Of a stretch of DNA of 64,000 nucleotides, positions 9,063 to 21,342 are shown piece by piece. The notes under the pieces were generated by a model. That model was not told the origin of the DNA. It saw only the letters and a list, made by a program, of their open reading frames with translations, and did no database searches. Both the position numbers and the translations under genes were made by a program. Within the stretch, counting starts at the first letter, position 1; each line of letters opens with the position of its first letter. This stretch comes from Liolophura sinensis (lineage: Eukaryota > Mollusca > Polyplacophora > Chitonida > Chitonidae). The DNA is taken from assembly GCF_032854445.1 (NCBI RefSeq), contig NC_088298.1:16325976-16389975 (forward strand). Direction: 5' to 3'.

Positions 9063-11815
9063 TCATGGGACTGGTTGGCTAACAGCAATCTTAAGGTTAC
9101 GCCAGAAAATGGCCTGTTCCTCAGGCTTAGCGCTCCACTTAAGGAAGGTGATCTTGTGCCAGAGATTTCTCAACGCCCTCGGCATCTGACGAACCGGAAT
9201 ATCCTCCATCAGCACACAGATGATGACGTCGACTCTGCCTTCCTCCAAACATTTCATGCCGGCGTACTCGATTTCCAGAGGACCGTATCGAGACTCGAGG
9301 AAACCGGGACTGATGATCAACAGAACTTTTCGACTCTCTTTCAATTTGTCTAAGATGTTTTCATGAATTTGTTTTCCAGGAATGAAATCTCTGTCATGAA
9401 TACAAAGTCGGACCGTATCCTCCACCAATTTAAGTTTAGATCGTAACTGTCGAATGACCCATTCGTACTCGTCAGAAGTATAGGATACAAAGGCGTCGTA
9501 GATATACTTGTGCTCAACAAACATGTTGTCTGGGGACGTCAGTTTACAGTATAACCAATATCTGAGGTTGAATCGGTAACGATACATCGCAGTAAATAAC
9601 ATAACTACGAGAAATGAAATCATCACACCGACCACCGATATTATCAGATAAGTATGGCTGACGCATTTCACTTCAAAGTCAGTCAACTGTTGTCCAAAGA
9701 GGGAAAGCGGAACCCAAGATCCGTTGGGCTGAAGACATTTGTAATTTTCAGGATTGTAAAGAATGTCTTTCCTCTGGAAAACCCAACGAATAAACACAAC
9801 AGTATGGCAGGTGCATTGTAAAGGGTTGTCTTTTATCAAAAGAACGAAGGATTTGGATTTTACCATCCAGCTATCTATCAATTCCATTTCCTCTTTGCTC
9901 AAATGGGTGACGGCATTAGAGGACAGGTCAAGTTTATCTAACTGTGGTATACCCGAAATGGCACGAGGCAGACGCTGAAACTTGTAGTTGGCTAGACAGA
10001 TTATCCGTAACCATTCGTTGGTGTAGAAAACTTCGGGATGTAAGTCAACTAGCCCGTTGGAAGACAAGTCCATTTGTTCTAAAAAAGTTAAGCAATTGAA
10101 AAGGCTGTCCTGGTCGCTGTAAACAACATCCATGTTTGGTCCATTGGACAGTTTTAGCCCGGTAATATTTTCTATGTTCTCAAAAAATACAGGCCTGATA
10201 TAATCACAGATGGAACTAGAAACATCAAAGTGCGTCAGATTTTCTAAGCCGGGAGAAAAGATAGGTACATCTTTACAGAATTCAAAGTTATAAGCAATGC
10301 TAAGATACTGTAAACTGGAAGTGCCGAAGAGCACTAATTAGTTACGAATAAAGCTGAACCATTTAGCTCTACTAATATTGAGCCATATTAAATTTGGTGG
10401 CAAAAGCATTAAATCAAAATCTTCCAGCAATTACTTCATCATGCTATAAGAGTGACTAAAATCGAGGTATCTTAACGTTCTTGACCAGATGAGGGCGCAA
10501 CTTTTTTAGCTTAGACAGAGCTCGAAACCCCACTCCAAATCTAAACGCTAGAGAGAAATCTAAAGACAGAGACCTTAGGTTCTTGAGGGTACTCAATATA
10601 TTGTCGCTTTCTTCAAGAAAGCTGCCCAAGTTTTTCCCTATTCATAGCTCTTCCAGCTTTACCAAAGGTTGAAACAACCGTGGAATGAGTTCTCCTTCCC
10701 TCCAGACATGTAAAGAGTTGTACGATAAGTTTAAAGATTCAAGGCGATGAAGTCCATCAAATGTAGGCTCCCCTAGATGTAGCGATCGTAGGTAATTAGC
10801 AATGTTGTTCTAAGGGACATAACTCTTAGGTGTTACACAGGAGGGAAATCTCCAACATGTGCGTTGACGCCGAGTGAAACGATCGTTCTGATTGGTTGAT
10901 CGGGAGGATGAGATTGATTGTCCGCCATCTTCCATTAAAAGTCCCATGCCATCTAAATAATTTGTCTCGTTTCGTCTGCGTTATAGGTAAGATTCAGAGG
11001 CCATCTACCCCTCGGTAACACGCCATTTAGTTCTTGTTGTGTTGTAGTTCCTAGCTGATCTATAAAAACTGATATAATGCGGTTAGCTTTGAAGATATTT
11101 TTGGAAGAATAGTTCATAACTCTAAAAGTACATGTTCGCTTACTGTTTATCAAGGTGTTGTTGTTACAAGCCCAAGAGTGTTAAATCCTTGTTAGAATTA
11201 GTCTGAGATATAATGCTACACTAGTATGACAGATTTCATAGTTTTTGATGCATTTATTTTCATGATACAAGTAGCCCTAAGAGCTTAGTGTAGTTACATG
11301 TGTGAGAAAGTGACTTAATTCAGTCAGTGTACATAAACCCGCTAGTGATTGTAGCGATTCAGGGAAGACAACTCTCAATGACATTCTAATTCAGGGGGAA
11401 ATACTCTGTCCGGAATTATGATGTGATATCATTGTATACGTTGTATTGAGACCGTTGTCCGCCATCTTCCATTAAAAGTCCTATGCCATCTAAATAATTT
11501 GTCTCTTTTCGTCTGCGTCACAGCCCTACATTGCGCCAGACCATAGGAAGGGCAACACAGATGGTTCCAGTTTTGATATGGTATTGTGAGCTGAGGAATT
11601 TTAGAAAACGTCCACTTTTTGATCCTCTCGATCTTGTTTGCGCTTAGGTCGATCTGCGTATGATCACCTTCAAACTCGTCCCCAGGAAAAAAGTACAAAT
11701 CTCGTCTGCTGCAATCGAGGAAACGTTGATCTTTGTAGAAGTGGCATCTCGGCTGACCATCTGCCCAGCTTGAAGCCATCACAGCCAACATTACGATCAG
11801 TACACCTGGTGCCAT
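9063..11815 (-). pseudogene. Toll-like receptor, ectodomain disrupted
   Basis: Membrane innate-immune receptor. The start is ATG at 11815 with a signal peptide (MAPGVLIVMLAVMASSWADG) and the first leucine-rich repeat, readable to about 11579. Then 10811-11578 is unrelated inserted sequence. LRR sequence resumes at 10810 but has several in-frame stops (a TGA near 10643, others near 10455). From 10337 to 9063 the frame is open. In the 423-residue C-terminal part I see LRRs, an LRRCT (NPLQCTC, about 169-224), one transmembrane helix (229-251) and a TIR domain (278-415). Box 1 is YDAFVSY, box 2 LCIHDRDFIPG keeps the BB-loop proline, and box 3 is FW at 410-411. The TIR side looks functional and the ectodomain does not. 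It could still be expressed as a short TM-TIR protein if an upstream exon splices in; no such exon is evident. Confidence 0.85.
10811..11578. mobile_element. Insert of unknown type inside the TLR
   Basis: This block interrupts the LRR-coding sequence. It contains two direct repeats of about 62 bases (10919-10981 and 11456-11519, differing at only a few positions), each starting with GTCCGCCATCTTCCATTAAA. That could be a small element with terminal repeats or a local duplication. No inverted termini or clear target duplication were found. Confidence 0.45.
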
Positions 11816-12893
11816 TTTAGGAGAGGATAAATCCAGCGTAGCGTGGAATGATAGGCCTGAATGACAGGTTACCTGAAAATAAATATCATATATAAAAAGG
11901 CGTTTAGTAAAATGGCTGCAGTTAATTTTACAAATTGATCATCTGGGTATGGAAAAAAAATCAGCGATTTGTTTTCAATATCTGCATATAGCTGGGCAAT
12001 TAGGAAATAAATAACACAGATATCGTAATTATGAACAATTTCAATACTTTTCTTTTATTTTAAATGGAATAGTAACCTTGACAATGTTGACGCGGTCACG
12101 CTTTATTTCCGTGTTATAATGTCCTTATGAGATGATTAATTGCGAACATTGAATAAATTATTTTAGATAAGAAGATACTATTGTAATTGAACATTTGGAT
12201 TAATATCTGATTTTGAGCACAATCACTAGACAAGTCTTTAATACAAAATGCCGCAGGACGGAGAGCAAAACTAGAGAAGCGACAACAGTGTGATAGCAAA
12301 TGTTCATAAGTAGTATAACCAGTGAGATCCGGCCCCCTGTCAATATACTTGAGATACATTTTCATTCTGCCGGTCCATGCGAATGCTTTAAACTGGCAAT
12401 TTAGACGCCTTCTAGCACGATGGCTTAAGCAGAGTTAGGTCAAAAAAGAAGAGAGTTATGTTATTTTTAATTTATTACAGTTACTTGAATGTCTAGAAGA
12501 ACCCAAAAGCATGTTTTGTCATCATATGAAAAAACATTTACTCTCGTTATGAAAGTGATGAAGTTTAGTGTTGGCGGAACCGGAGTGTTCCAGTATAACG
12601 AGCGCACTTCGACAAGTACCCCCAAGCCTTGGGTCAAACCCCCTACAGCCGAAGCAGCGAAAAGTGAATTCAAATAGAACATTTCCCAATAAAAGTGGAA
12701 CTTTGAAATGGATATGGCTATATCCTGAGAAAACTACAAAGCTGTGAATGGCAGTGAGGCATGCCTGATAATGATGGGAATTATGAAAAGATGTTGTAAT
12801 ATCACTGGTCAGAAATATAGTAAGAAAAGACCAGGATATAATCGAAAGATTTAAACGGTTATGTAAATATTTAACTAACACAATAATTTACTG

Positions 12894-12928
12894 ATTCATT
12901 TGATTGATGTTTTACGCCGCACTCATAA
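12894..12928 (-). repeat. SINE-A tail scrap
   Basis: Only TTTGATTGATGTTTTACGCC and a few further bases match the SINE-A end. Confidence 0.45.
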
Positions 12929-13777
12929 CACAATAATATATGTACATTCTGCTTGATAGTAACGTGTAAAGTGTAAACGATGCAGATATATGGAAGACTA
13001 AGTTAATCATTTTGAAAGTATGTAAAAAAAAAGAAACATACAAATAAGCAAAAGTTAAACAAATAGCGATCAGTAATCTACGCGTGAAAACAAGCAACTT
13101 ATATTAATGTGCAAACGCCTTGTTTTCATTTCAACGCAGACGTCTTAGCCATAGACGTCTTACATTCATATGATGGGACTATACACGCATGCGTTTTTTG
13201 TTAAAACATAGGATGGCATCCTTTTTATAACATTGACGTTCTCAGTAAATCATTTCAACGTTTTTTCAAAACATTGGTGTTTTAAGGAAAACATGCGACA
13301 TGTCTTTTAGAGTCGTGAAATAGCCGTTTTTAAGTATATGCCTATCAGTTTTTCCTGTGTACTATTCTACATGGGGATCTGGTGGACAACGGTGTGGCAC
13401 AGTACAGTAATTATGCTTATTCACAGAACAATTTTTTTTATGAATATGTGACTATGCTTTCAACTGATGAATCTGAGAAAGGTCCACTTCTTTAACCCCA
13501 AAAATTCTACACATCAGAAACCCACCACATTTATACCGATTTATCCCGGTGTGAACTTTGCCTTTGCTCGATAAGATTTGAGAGAGGCTGTCTCGTTTTT
13601 ATTATACCATTTCATTGCAAAAACTAATTCTTTTATACCTGTATACATGCATAGTATTATGTACAAGATAAGCACTAGTTTGTTATCCACATGTTTTTTT
13701 TTCCATATTTGGCTCAAAATAAAGTGCAATATATTGTGAAAGTGATGATGGCGGCCTATCTTGTCTCCACATGCGAC

Positions 13778-13848
13778 ATGTCTCCACAAGTACTGAAAGG
13801 TGCTATCAAGAAACATGTCTCCACAAGTACTGAAAGCTGCTATCAAGA
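13778..13848. repeat. 36-bp direct duplication
   Basis: Two adjacent copies of a unit starting ACATGTCTCCACAAGTACTG, nearly identical. Confidence 0.85.
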
Positions 13849-14669
13849 GTTGTCTTCTATGGATTATTCAGAAGAAAACATGAAACAATCAAACATAAAT
13901 AGCAGTTAAGCCAATATTATATTTTATATAGGAAATCCCGCAACCACGAGGCAAAAACAATACACAATTTAGTCATTTTAGTTCGTATTTTCTCTAAAGA
14001 GATATGATCATACACCGAGGGGCCATGTCTGTGCCATTCGAAGGGCCACGCAAGGCAGCTCAATAAAAAATTACTTTATTTTTATTTTTGCCTATAAACT
14101 ATAAAAAAAACTTTCAGATCACATCATTTTTTTCACAGGAATTTCCCATATTTTCAAATGGAGCATCTTCAAAGTAGTGTGCAACTACCTCAAATGAACT
14201 GCCTTACGATAATCATTTTAATAATGGTTTTTAGTCTCTCAAAATAGTGTGACAATCATTAGCAAAAATACAGGCTAATAAAAACACCTCAGAAAATAAT
14301 GATTTTTGCAGCATTTCTGGGTTCGGAAAACTGTGAAAAATACTTTAAATATTCTATGACACAGTATTTCTTGACACAACAGTCTGGAAAACTTGCTGTT
14401 ATCTGGGCACGGTAAATCCAGCGGCAACCAGGTTGAACACACGGTCTTACTGGTCCAGTTCCTTTGGTTTCAAGACTGGTGCCTAGAGGACTCTTTCCCT
14501 TAGGTTCATACGTCATGTACTTTCTTACCTCTTTGGTGGTTTGTGTTCTACGTCGCTTTGGGAATTGGCTTTACCATTATTAACCCAGAACGTTGACTTT
14601 GTAACGGGTGGTACACAAAATCCTGGTTCGAAGCATAGATTTAATCACCTTTGATATCAGTGGCTAGCT

Positions 14670-16480
14670 AACAGCAGTCTTAAAACTGCACCAGAAAATG
14701 CCATGTTTTTCTGTGAGTCCACCTCTGACAAACTGAAATATTCATCTTCAGCGCAAACGAGATACCACGTCCTGGTTGCGATCCTCCAAATAATTCACAG
14801 CGGCCTTCTATGTTTTCAAACTATCTGGCTGTCTTTTGTGGAACTGGCTGGCTAACAGTTTTAAACGCACCACGTCAGAAAGGCGATCTTGTGCTACAGG
14901 TTTCTCAACGCTCTAGGCATCTGACAAACTGTCATATCCTTCATCTGTACGCAGATAACGGCGTCGCCACTGCCTTCCTCCAGGCATTTCATGCCGGCAT
15001 ATTCCATTTTCAGAAGACCGTATCGAGACTCCAGGAAACCATGTCTGATGGTCAGCAAAAGTTTTCGCATCTGCTTCTTTTGGTCCACGATGTTTTCAGG
15101 AATCGGTTTTCCATGAACACAAAGCCGCACCGGAATTGTCCACCATCTCAAGTTTTGGGCGTACAATTAACTGTCCGGTGAACCATTAGCACTCGTCTGT
15201 AGTATAGGCCGCAAAAGCGTCGTACATATACTCATGCTCAACAAATATATTCACAGGATGCATCAGTTTAGTGTACAGCCAGTACCTACGGTTTAATCGG
15301 TAACGACAGATAGCAGTAAACAATATAGCTAACATAAGTGAAGTCATAACACCCACCACCGCTATTATCAGATAAGTATGGATGAGGTTATTCACTTCAG
15401 AATCAGCTAACTGTTCTCTGAAGGTGGCAAGAGGAATCGAAGTTCCGTTAGGCTGAAGACACGTGTAATTTTCAGTATTGTCCAGCATGTCTTTCTTCTG
15501 GAGAGTCCAGCAAATGAACAACACGGTATCGCAAGTGTACCCTGAAGGGTTGTTTTGCAGCATAAGAACAAACGATTTTGATTTTCTTATCCAGCCATCG
15601 ACCAACTTTCTTTCTTCTGGACTAAAATGTGTGAAAGTGTTGTGAGAAAGGTCAAGTTAATGGAGTACCGAAATGCGTGAAATGGCTTGGGTTACATGCT
15701 AAAATTTGCTCTTGGCCAGATTGATAGAACATAGTCGGGGGCCTCCGTGGCTCAGTCGGTTAGCGCGCTAGCGCAGCGTAATGACCCAGAAGCCTCTCAC
15801 CAATGCGGTCGCTGTGAGTTCAAGACCAGCTCATGCTGCCTTCCTCTCCGGCCGTACGTGGGAAGGTCTGCCAGCAACCTGCGGATGGTCGTGGGTTTCC
15901 CCCAGGCTCTGCCCGGTTTCCTCCCACCATAATGCTGGCCGCCGTCGTATGAGTGAAATATTCTTGAGTACGGCGTAAAACACCAATCAAAAAAAAAAAA
16001 AAAAAAAAAAAAAAAGAAAACATAGTCGAGTATTGTTGTGAAAAATTTGGAGAAGTATATCAGTCAGTTTGTTCGAGGACAGGTCGATTTCTTCCAGAAA
16101 ATGAATCATGGCAAACGTTAGCGCTCATTTCTGTAGCGTGATGTCCATGTTGGAACTACATGGAAATAGAAATATAGTTGTGCGACATATCTAAAGAATA
16201 CACCAACATGTCCCTCAATAAAACCAAGTTCTCCAAAGTCAAAACCGGCAGACTTGATTGAAAGGGTGATATCCCGATGGAGAGGGGAAAGTCATCATCG
16301 AATACAAATACTTCAGGTGAAATATAGAGTCAGGAATTTCAGCCTTTTCAGCTTACTGAATGTATAAACGATACCTTTCCAATTGTTATCCACAAAAGAA
16401 TAACTTTCGATTCGTATCTCTACCAGATTTATCAATGGCTGAAATAAATGTGGGGGTTAATACTTTGCCAATGAAACTTT
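14670..16480 (-). pseudogene. Decayed Toll-like receptor paralogue
   Basis: Second TLR copy in the same orientation, about 5 kb from the first and clearly related over LRRCT, membrane segment and TIR start (both share HTYLII..VVGVM and YDAF). The open stretch 15605-15186 covers LRRCT, the transmembrane helix and the first TIR residues. It then ends at a TAA where the other copy has Glu after DEY. TIR sequence continues in another frame (15166-14894: FLESRYG, EYAGMKCLEE, MPRALRNL), and the C-terminal end appears duplicated or rearranged at 14670-14880. LRR-like sequence continues upstream to about 16480 with stops and is split by a SINE at 15738-16018. A tandem duplication followed by loss of this copy is the simplest reading. 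Confidence 0.85.
15738..16018 (+). repeat. SINE-A, full length, in TLR pseudogene
   Basis: Intact copy from GGGGGCCTCCGTGG to CACCAATCA followed by a pure A tail (about 27 A) instead of AAAT units. A 10-bp target duplication AACATAGTCG lies at 15728-15737 and 16019-16028. The long homogeneous A tail suggests a young insertion. Confidence 0.97.
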
Positions 16481-16670
16481 ACCTAAAGTCGGTCAAGTTG
16501 AAAGAAAGAAGTCGGTCTTTAGTGCTGCGGTAACAGGCTAAGCGTTCGGCCATGGAGCCATCGAGTTTAGTGTACAGCCAGTGGTCACCGGTGGATTAAC
16601 CAGTTCTATGCATATGTAGGAGCACTGAAAGTGTCATGTTCTGTTAATATTCAGGGGACTGAAAATTTTA

Positions 16671-16842
16671 TTCATTTATTTATTTATTTATTTGGTGTGT
16701 CATGCCGTACTCAAGAATATTTCACTTATACGACGGCGGCCAGCATTATGGTGGTATTAAACCGGGAAGGCCTTGTGGGGGATCCTACGACCATCCGCAG
16801 GTTGCTGCAAGACCTTCCCACGTAAAACCGGAGAGGAGGGAC
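16671..16842 (-). repeat. SINE-A, head missing
   Basis: Reversed (TTTA)n tail, tail block and core as far as the linker. The tRNA-like head is absent. Confidence 0.85.
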
Positions 16843-16849
16843 TAAAAAA

Positions 16850-17425
16850 ATACCAGGCAATTTAAATCGCGCTTGAAAGTTTATGTAACGTGTAGCGGTA
16901 AAGTTATAAATGTATAAACTAAGAATAAGTGTTTCGTTTATAAACACCTTTCTGTTACAATATAAAAAACCTTTATGTCATTTATTAGAGTGCCAATATA
17001 AGAATATCAGACAATATTTTTGCAACTCGTGTAGCAATGATGTGCATGAACGTGTTGGGCCATTGGGGTGCATAAAGACAAAACTAGCTGTTGGTGGGGG
17101 AGGTCGGAGGTAGGTGAGGATTCCTTGGGGCACTGTTAAGTAGGAAGAGATTTCCAAACAAAGCACAATTGTAAGCAATGTTGTGTTGTAACTTAATGAT
17201 TTCTCACGATCATATGTCTTCCAGGGTTTTGCTGTAAAGGCCATAGAATTAACATTGAGTTAACTCCATAGTTAACTCTTTTGAAATACAGCCTAGTTTT
17301 CTTGGAAATGTATTATCAAATTATCTCACTGCAGTTTACAAAAACACTGTCTCTGACAACTTTCCTCCTGGGAGGCTTTAATCGTTTACACCCCTAAATC
17401 ATCATCGATTCATTAATATTTTACG
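16850..17425. other. Intergenic, nothing recognised
   Basis: AT-rich with one G-rich patch at 17091-17112. No gene or repeat recognised. Confidence 0.4.
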
Positions 17426-17427
17426 GA

Positions 17428-17700
17428 GGGGGCCTCCGTGACTCAGTTGGTTAGCGCGCTAGCACAGCGTAATGGCCCAGGAGTCTCTCACCAATACGGT
17501 CGCTGTGAGTTCAAGTCCAGCTCATGCTGGCTTCCTCTCCGGCCGTACGTGGGAAGGTCTGTCAGCAACCTGCGGATGGTCGTGGGTTTCCTCCGGGCTC
17601 TGCCCGGTTTCCACCTACCATAAAGCTGGCCGCCGTCGTATAAGTGAAATATTCTTGAGTACGGCGTAAAACACCAATCAAATAAATAAATAAATAAAAA
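17428..17700 (+). repeat. SINE-A, full length
   Basis: Head, core and AATAAATA tail all present, with few differences from the other copies. No convincing target duplication found. Confidence 0.93.
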
Positions 17701-18238
17701 CACGTCCTGGTGTACATGCTTAAAAAACTATGTTTATTAAGTAAAGGGATGTGTTTATTATAGTAAACATTTTTACATGGTTATCTGCTATTTACATATT
17801 GACCCCTAAGCCATGTTAACTGTAGTATTTGTGCTTAACGAAAATATCCACCATATCACGAGGTAATAAGTGTTTAAACTCTCACTGAAAAGTGTTTATA
17901 AACGAAGCACTTATTTTAGAGAGTACATCTAGCTTTACGTAAACATGGCTTTTCTCTTGAACGTTTCAGTTCTCAACTACATGCACCTAAATTAAGGAAA
18001 CATATGAAATTAACATTGCTCGGTAGACCGCTCTCTAATGACTCATTAAGTATTATTGGTATGTCGAATTTCAACATTATTATCGAAACACTGATTCTTT
18101 CCTGAGCATCGGATTACGGCGCAAACAACTAGCCATTAACAGACAAAATACACACGATACACCCTGTAAATTAAGCACGTTTATTTGAAAATGATACCGC
18201 ACATACTTCCTTATTTATAACGGTTACAACGTTCGGAA
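17701..18238. other. Intergenic, nothing recognised
   Basis: AT-rich sequence without open frames of interest. Several TGTTTA/TAAACA words recur but show no regular period. Confidence 0.4.
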
Positions 18239-18442
18239 TGTATTTATTCATTTATTTGATTGGTGTTTTACCCTGTACTCAAAAATATTTCACACCGGCG
18301 GCCCGAAAACCCACGATCACCCGCAGGTTGCTGGAAAACCTTCCCACCTACGGCCGGAGAGGAAGCATGCATGACCCGAACTTGAACTCACACCGCATTG
18401 GTGATTGCACCACGCTGGCACGCTAATCACCTCGGCCACAGT
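18239..18442 (-). repeat. SINE-A with internal deletion
   Basis: Tail and head both recognisable. Part of the core (the CAGCATTATGGTGGGAGG region) is deleted. Confidence 0.85.
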
Positions 18443-18696
18443 TCAGGATGTATAACTGTAATGTTTTTGTCTGTGCCATATCTAAATTAATCCTGTGTGT
18501 ATTAAGTTTGATCAAATAATGAACAACTGGGAACTGTTTAAGAAGTTACTTTATAAAATGTAATGAGCATTTGGCCACTGGTCAAATTATCTCAGTTCAT
18601 GGCTTCCATAATCCGTCAAAATATTCAAAGACAAGTATCTGGACTAAATGAACGTCCAAACACGCTTCCATATCTATGTATTCTCAAAAGTAGTGT

Positions 18697-18811
18697 TCCC
18701 CCCGGGGCTCTGTCCCGTGTCCTCACACCGTAATGCTGGCCGCCGTCGTATAAGTGAAATATTTTTGAGTACTGCGTAAAACACCGGTCAAATAAATGAA
18801 TAAATAAATAA
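18697..18811 (+). repeat. SINE-A, 5'-truncated
   Basis: Starts in the core at GGGGCTCTG and runs to the AATAAATAAATAA tail. Confidence 0.85.
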
Positions 18812-18972
18812 CTACGATTGTAATTACCTGAAAATGCGCTTTTCACATGGACTTCTTCGTGTCCAGAACGTTTAAATAGGCTGTATTGATATTCAACACT
18901 GGCATACAGGTTTCTGTCCTGTTGTCTTTCCCTATTATGGTGAGTTGAACAGCTTATTTGCAACCAATAAAT

Positions 18973-19026
18973 GGGGCGCGCTAGCACATTATTCCGGCAG
19001 GCGGCACTCGTGTCATAGCAGTGGTC
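18973..19026 (+). repeat. Left terminal inverted repeat of ISL2EU-like element
   Basis: Starts GGGGCGCGCTAG and shares CGGCACTCGTGTCATAGCA with the complement of 24290-24345, with mismatches and a 2-base length difference. Confidence 0.8.
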
Positions 19027-19051
19027 AGGGTGTCGTCACGGACGCAGCAAC

Positions 19052-21209
19052 ATGGCGGCCCAGTACGCTCGATGGTGTGCTACAAAGCTGAAATCCGAGC
19101 TTATAAAGAGATTTGCGACAACTACAGGCCGAAAAACAAAATTGATTGAAAGGTATGCACTCGCATGTACATTTTTTCATTCAGTAATAAGCATGTTTGC
19201 AAGTAATTATCGACAATCAAACGTGTTACAGGTATTATAAAGTTAATACGTCAAAATGACATTTCAGCTGATGATATAAAAAAATGTACCTCTTTGTAAA
19301 GAAAGGCGGTTTGAAAGTCATGAAATTTTTAAGCATCTTCAATAAACTTAGTCGTTTTTCTTTTGTTTTGTTTTTTTTTTGTTTTTTTTTTTGTAAATAA
19401 TGAACTAGGGTATAACATAGAGGGAAAGTAGGGTATAAATATAGGGAAATAGGTTGTAACATAGAAATATTATACTGAACTCTTACAGGTTGTGTTCATA
19501 TGACAGAAATCATCATTTTAAGGCCCCTGCCATTCAAATACCGGTGCCGCCAGAGCCGAAATGGCCTTCAACAGGTTTTCAGCAGCTTACAGCACAACAT
19601 AGGGTTTTGTTCCCTCCAGTGACAATGGAGCAGATTGAAGGTCACTTCCTCTACAGACTGGCAGGTGACAGACAGGCATCGGCAGACATTAGAGCACTTC
19701 AGAAAGGTGAAAAGATGTACACCGGAAACCGCATTCTGGCCTGCAGTGTGTATAACCAACTTAAGCTGGATAGACGTGGTGTGCCAGTGAATTCCCACTG
19801 TGAGTTCCCTGCGGGTAAGGGACCACATGGTACCTGCTAGCATCTAGCAGCTGTGCTTTACCATTTCATCCAGTCGGGAGAAGTGCAAGAGGAGAGATGT
19901 TGCACAGACAGCTTACAAACTTTTCACCAACCAAAGAACAAGTACAGTGGTAAATTTTATGTCCCAGTTTGAGAGGATTGCTACTTTGTCAGTTAGCTGG
20001 GGAAAGTGACCTGGATTGTCCAGAAACTAATATTTGGCAAGTTTATATGGCATGTAAATGTTGAGAAATTTGACTTATTAAATATAATTGGATTTCAGGG
20101 GACTACAGTAGCAGATGTAATTAATTTTTTTCTAATCTGGAGAACTGCTCAGATAGTATGATTGCTTCATTTATTTGATTGGTGTTTAAAGCTGTATTGA
20201 ACAGCTTTTAAATGCAGAAAGCCAAAATTATGAGGAGTAAACCATTGTAATACGTGACACACCTCCTGTCTTAAAGCCATACCCAAAACAGGGATTGTTG
20301 GCTTTAAATAGGCAACGTTATTGGTTATCAGGGCCCTGACAGTTGAAGTAAACTAGTGCCTTTGTACACCCAAGTGCTGGTATTCCCTGAATTACTAAAG
20401 GCGACGAGTCATTTTATTTATTTCAGAATCCCCAGTTAAGGCAGAGAAATTGCCTTACAAGTGGAAGTTCTCAAGCAGAATGCTGGAGGACTCAAGACCT
20501 GCAAAATACAGGAACATGGGAGGATTTAAAGATCATGTGAGAAACATGATGATTAACTACTGCTTCATCTCATCTGTAGATATTGCCATGAGATATCTTT
20601 ATCCTAGAGCAGACCTGCAGGCTGCAGCTGCTGACCATGATTACCTCCCTTTGCCGTACACAGAGTATTGGGTAGATACAGCATCCAAAGTAAACTTTTT
20701 TTTAGAAATTACTTGAATCTTTGAGTGAACTACCAGAACAGAAAGTTCTCTGCAACATGGTTTTGTCCAGCCAGTTTGAATTCTAGATTAGATAACATTA
20801 AAGTATGCAGTAGGCATTTGAAAAATTGATTTATTCCAGGTGCTGAGAAAACTATTTAAACACCATTTTTACAATGAAACATTTCCGCTTTTCCAGATAA
20901 CCACCTCGCAGGCCGAGATTGTGGAATGTAATACAAGAAAGCAAAGTGCCAGCAAGACCTGGTATATGGAAAGAAGATGGCGTCTTACAGCTTGGAGAGA
21001 TCGTCAAAATGACAAGCCGCAGAAACAAACAAACTTTGTGTGCCTCCTTACTTACAAGACAGCAATCCACAACGAAAGCAATGCTTCATGGGAAACAGTA
21101 TGAACAAAAGGCCATTTCTCAGTGTGAGAAAAAATTAGGTGTGAGAACTACACCAGCTACACCAGATGCTGTCTTAGACAGTGGTACCTTGGTGGAAGTT
21201 AAATGCCCA
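19052..21209 (+). pseudogene. SAP-SWIM-YqaJ nuclease of the transposon
   Basis: Accessory protein of ISL2EU-type elements. Exon 1 (19052-19152) encodes a SAP-like helix pair (KLKSEL..GRKTKLIER). Exon 2 (19489-19949) follows a CTCTTACAG acceptor in matching phase and ends in a SWIM-like zinc finger. There the CxC has become CEF and the Lys of the CKH motif is a TAG stop (19838-19840). Exon 3 (20427-20689) joins in phase. Exon 4 (from 20898) holds the YqaJ PD-(D/E)XK core: ERRWRLTA, then a frameshift near 20995, LHGKQYEQKAI, and TLVEVKCP with the catalytic E-x-K. The next codon, a conserved Tyr in related proteins as I recall, is TAA (21210-21212), and no later exon was found. YqaJ-family nucleases cut DNA; the role in transposition is unknown to me. 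Dead copy. Confidence 0.8.
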
Positions 21210-21261
21210 TAACCTGGACGAAATGAGAAAAAATTTATATTGTAAATTACTTTAAATTGAC

Positions 21262-21342
21262 TGGTGTTTATTTGATTGGTGTACGCCATACTCATGAATA
21301 CTTCACTTATAAGACAGCGGCCAACATTATGGTGGGAGACTG
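21262..21342 (-). repeat. SINE-A tail fragment
   Basis: TTTGATTGGTGTACGCC followed by core bases up to TTATGGTGGGAG. Lies between the two convergent transposon genes. Confidence 0.75.

Larger units (their letters stand above)
11816..14660. other. Spacer between the two TLR copies
   Basis: AT-rich, with no supported gene. It includes a SINE-A tail scrap (12894-12928) and a 36-bp direct duplication (13778-13848). The immediate upstream flank of the 11815 start should hold the TLR promoter; no clear TATA box was seen. Confidence 0.4.

Noticed and set aside
9054-9353. Plus-strand open frame opposite the TLR TIR domain
   Set aside because: Antisense shadow of the conserved TIR coding sequence.
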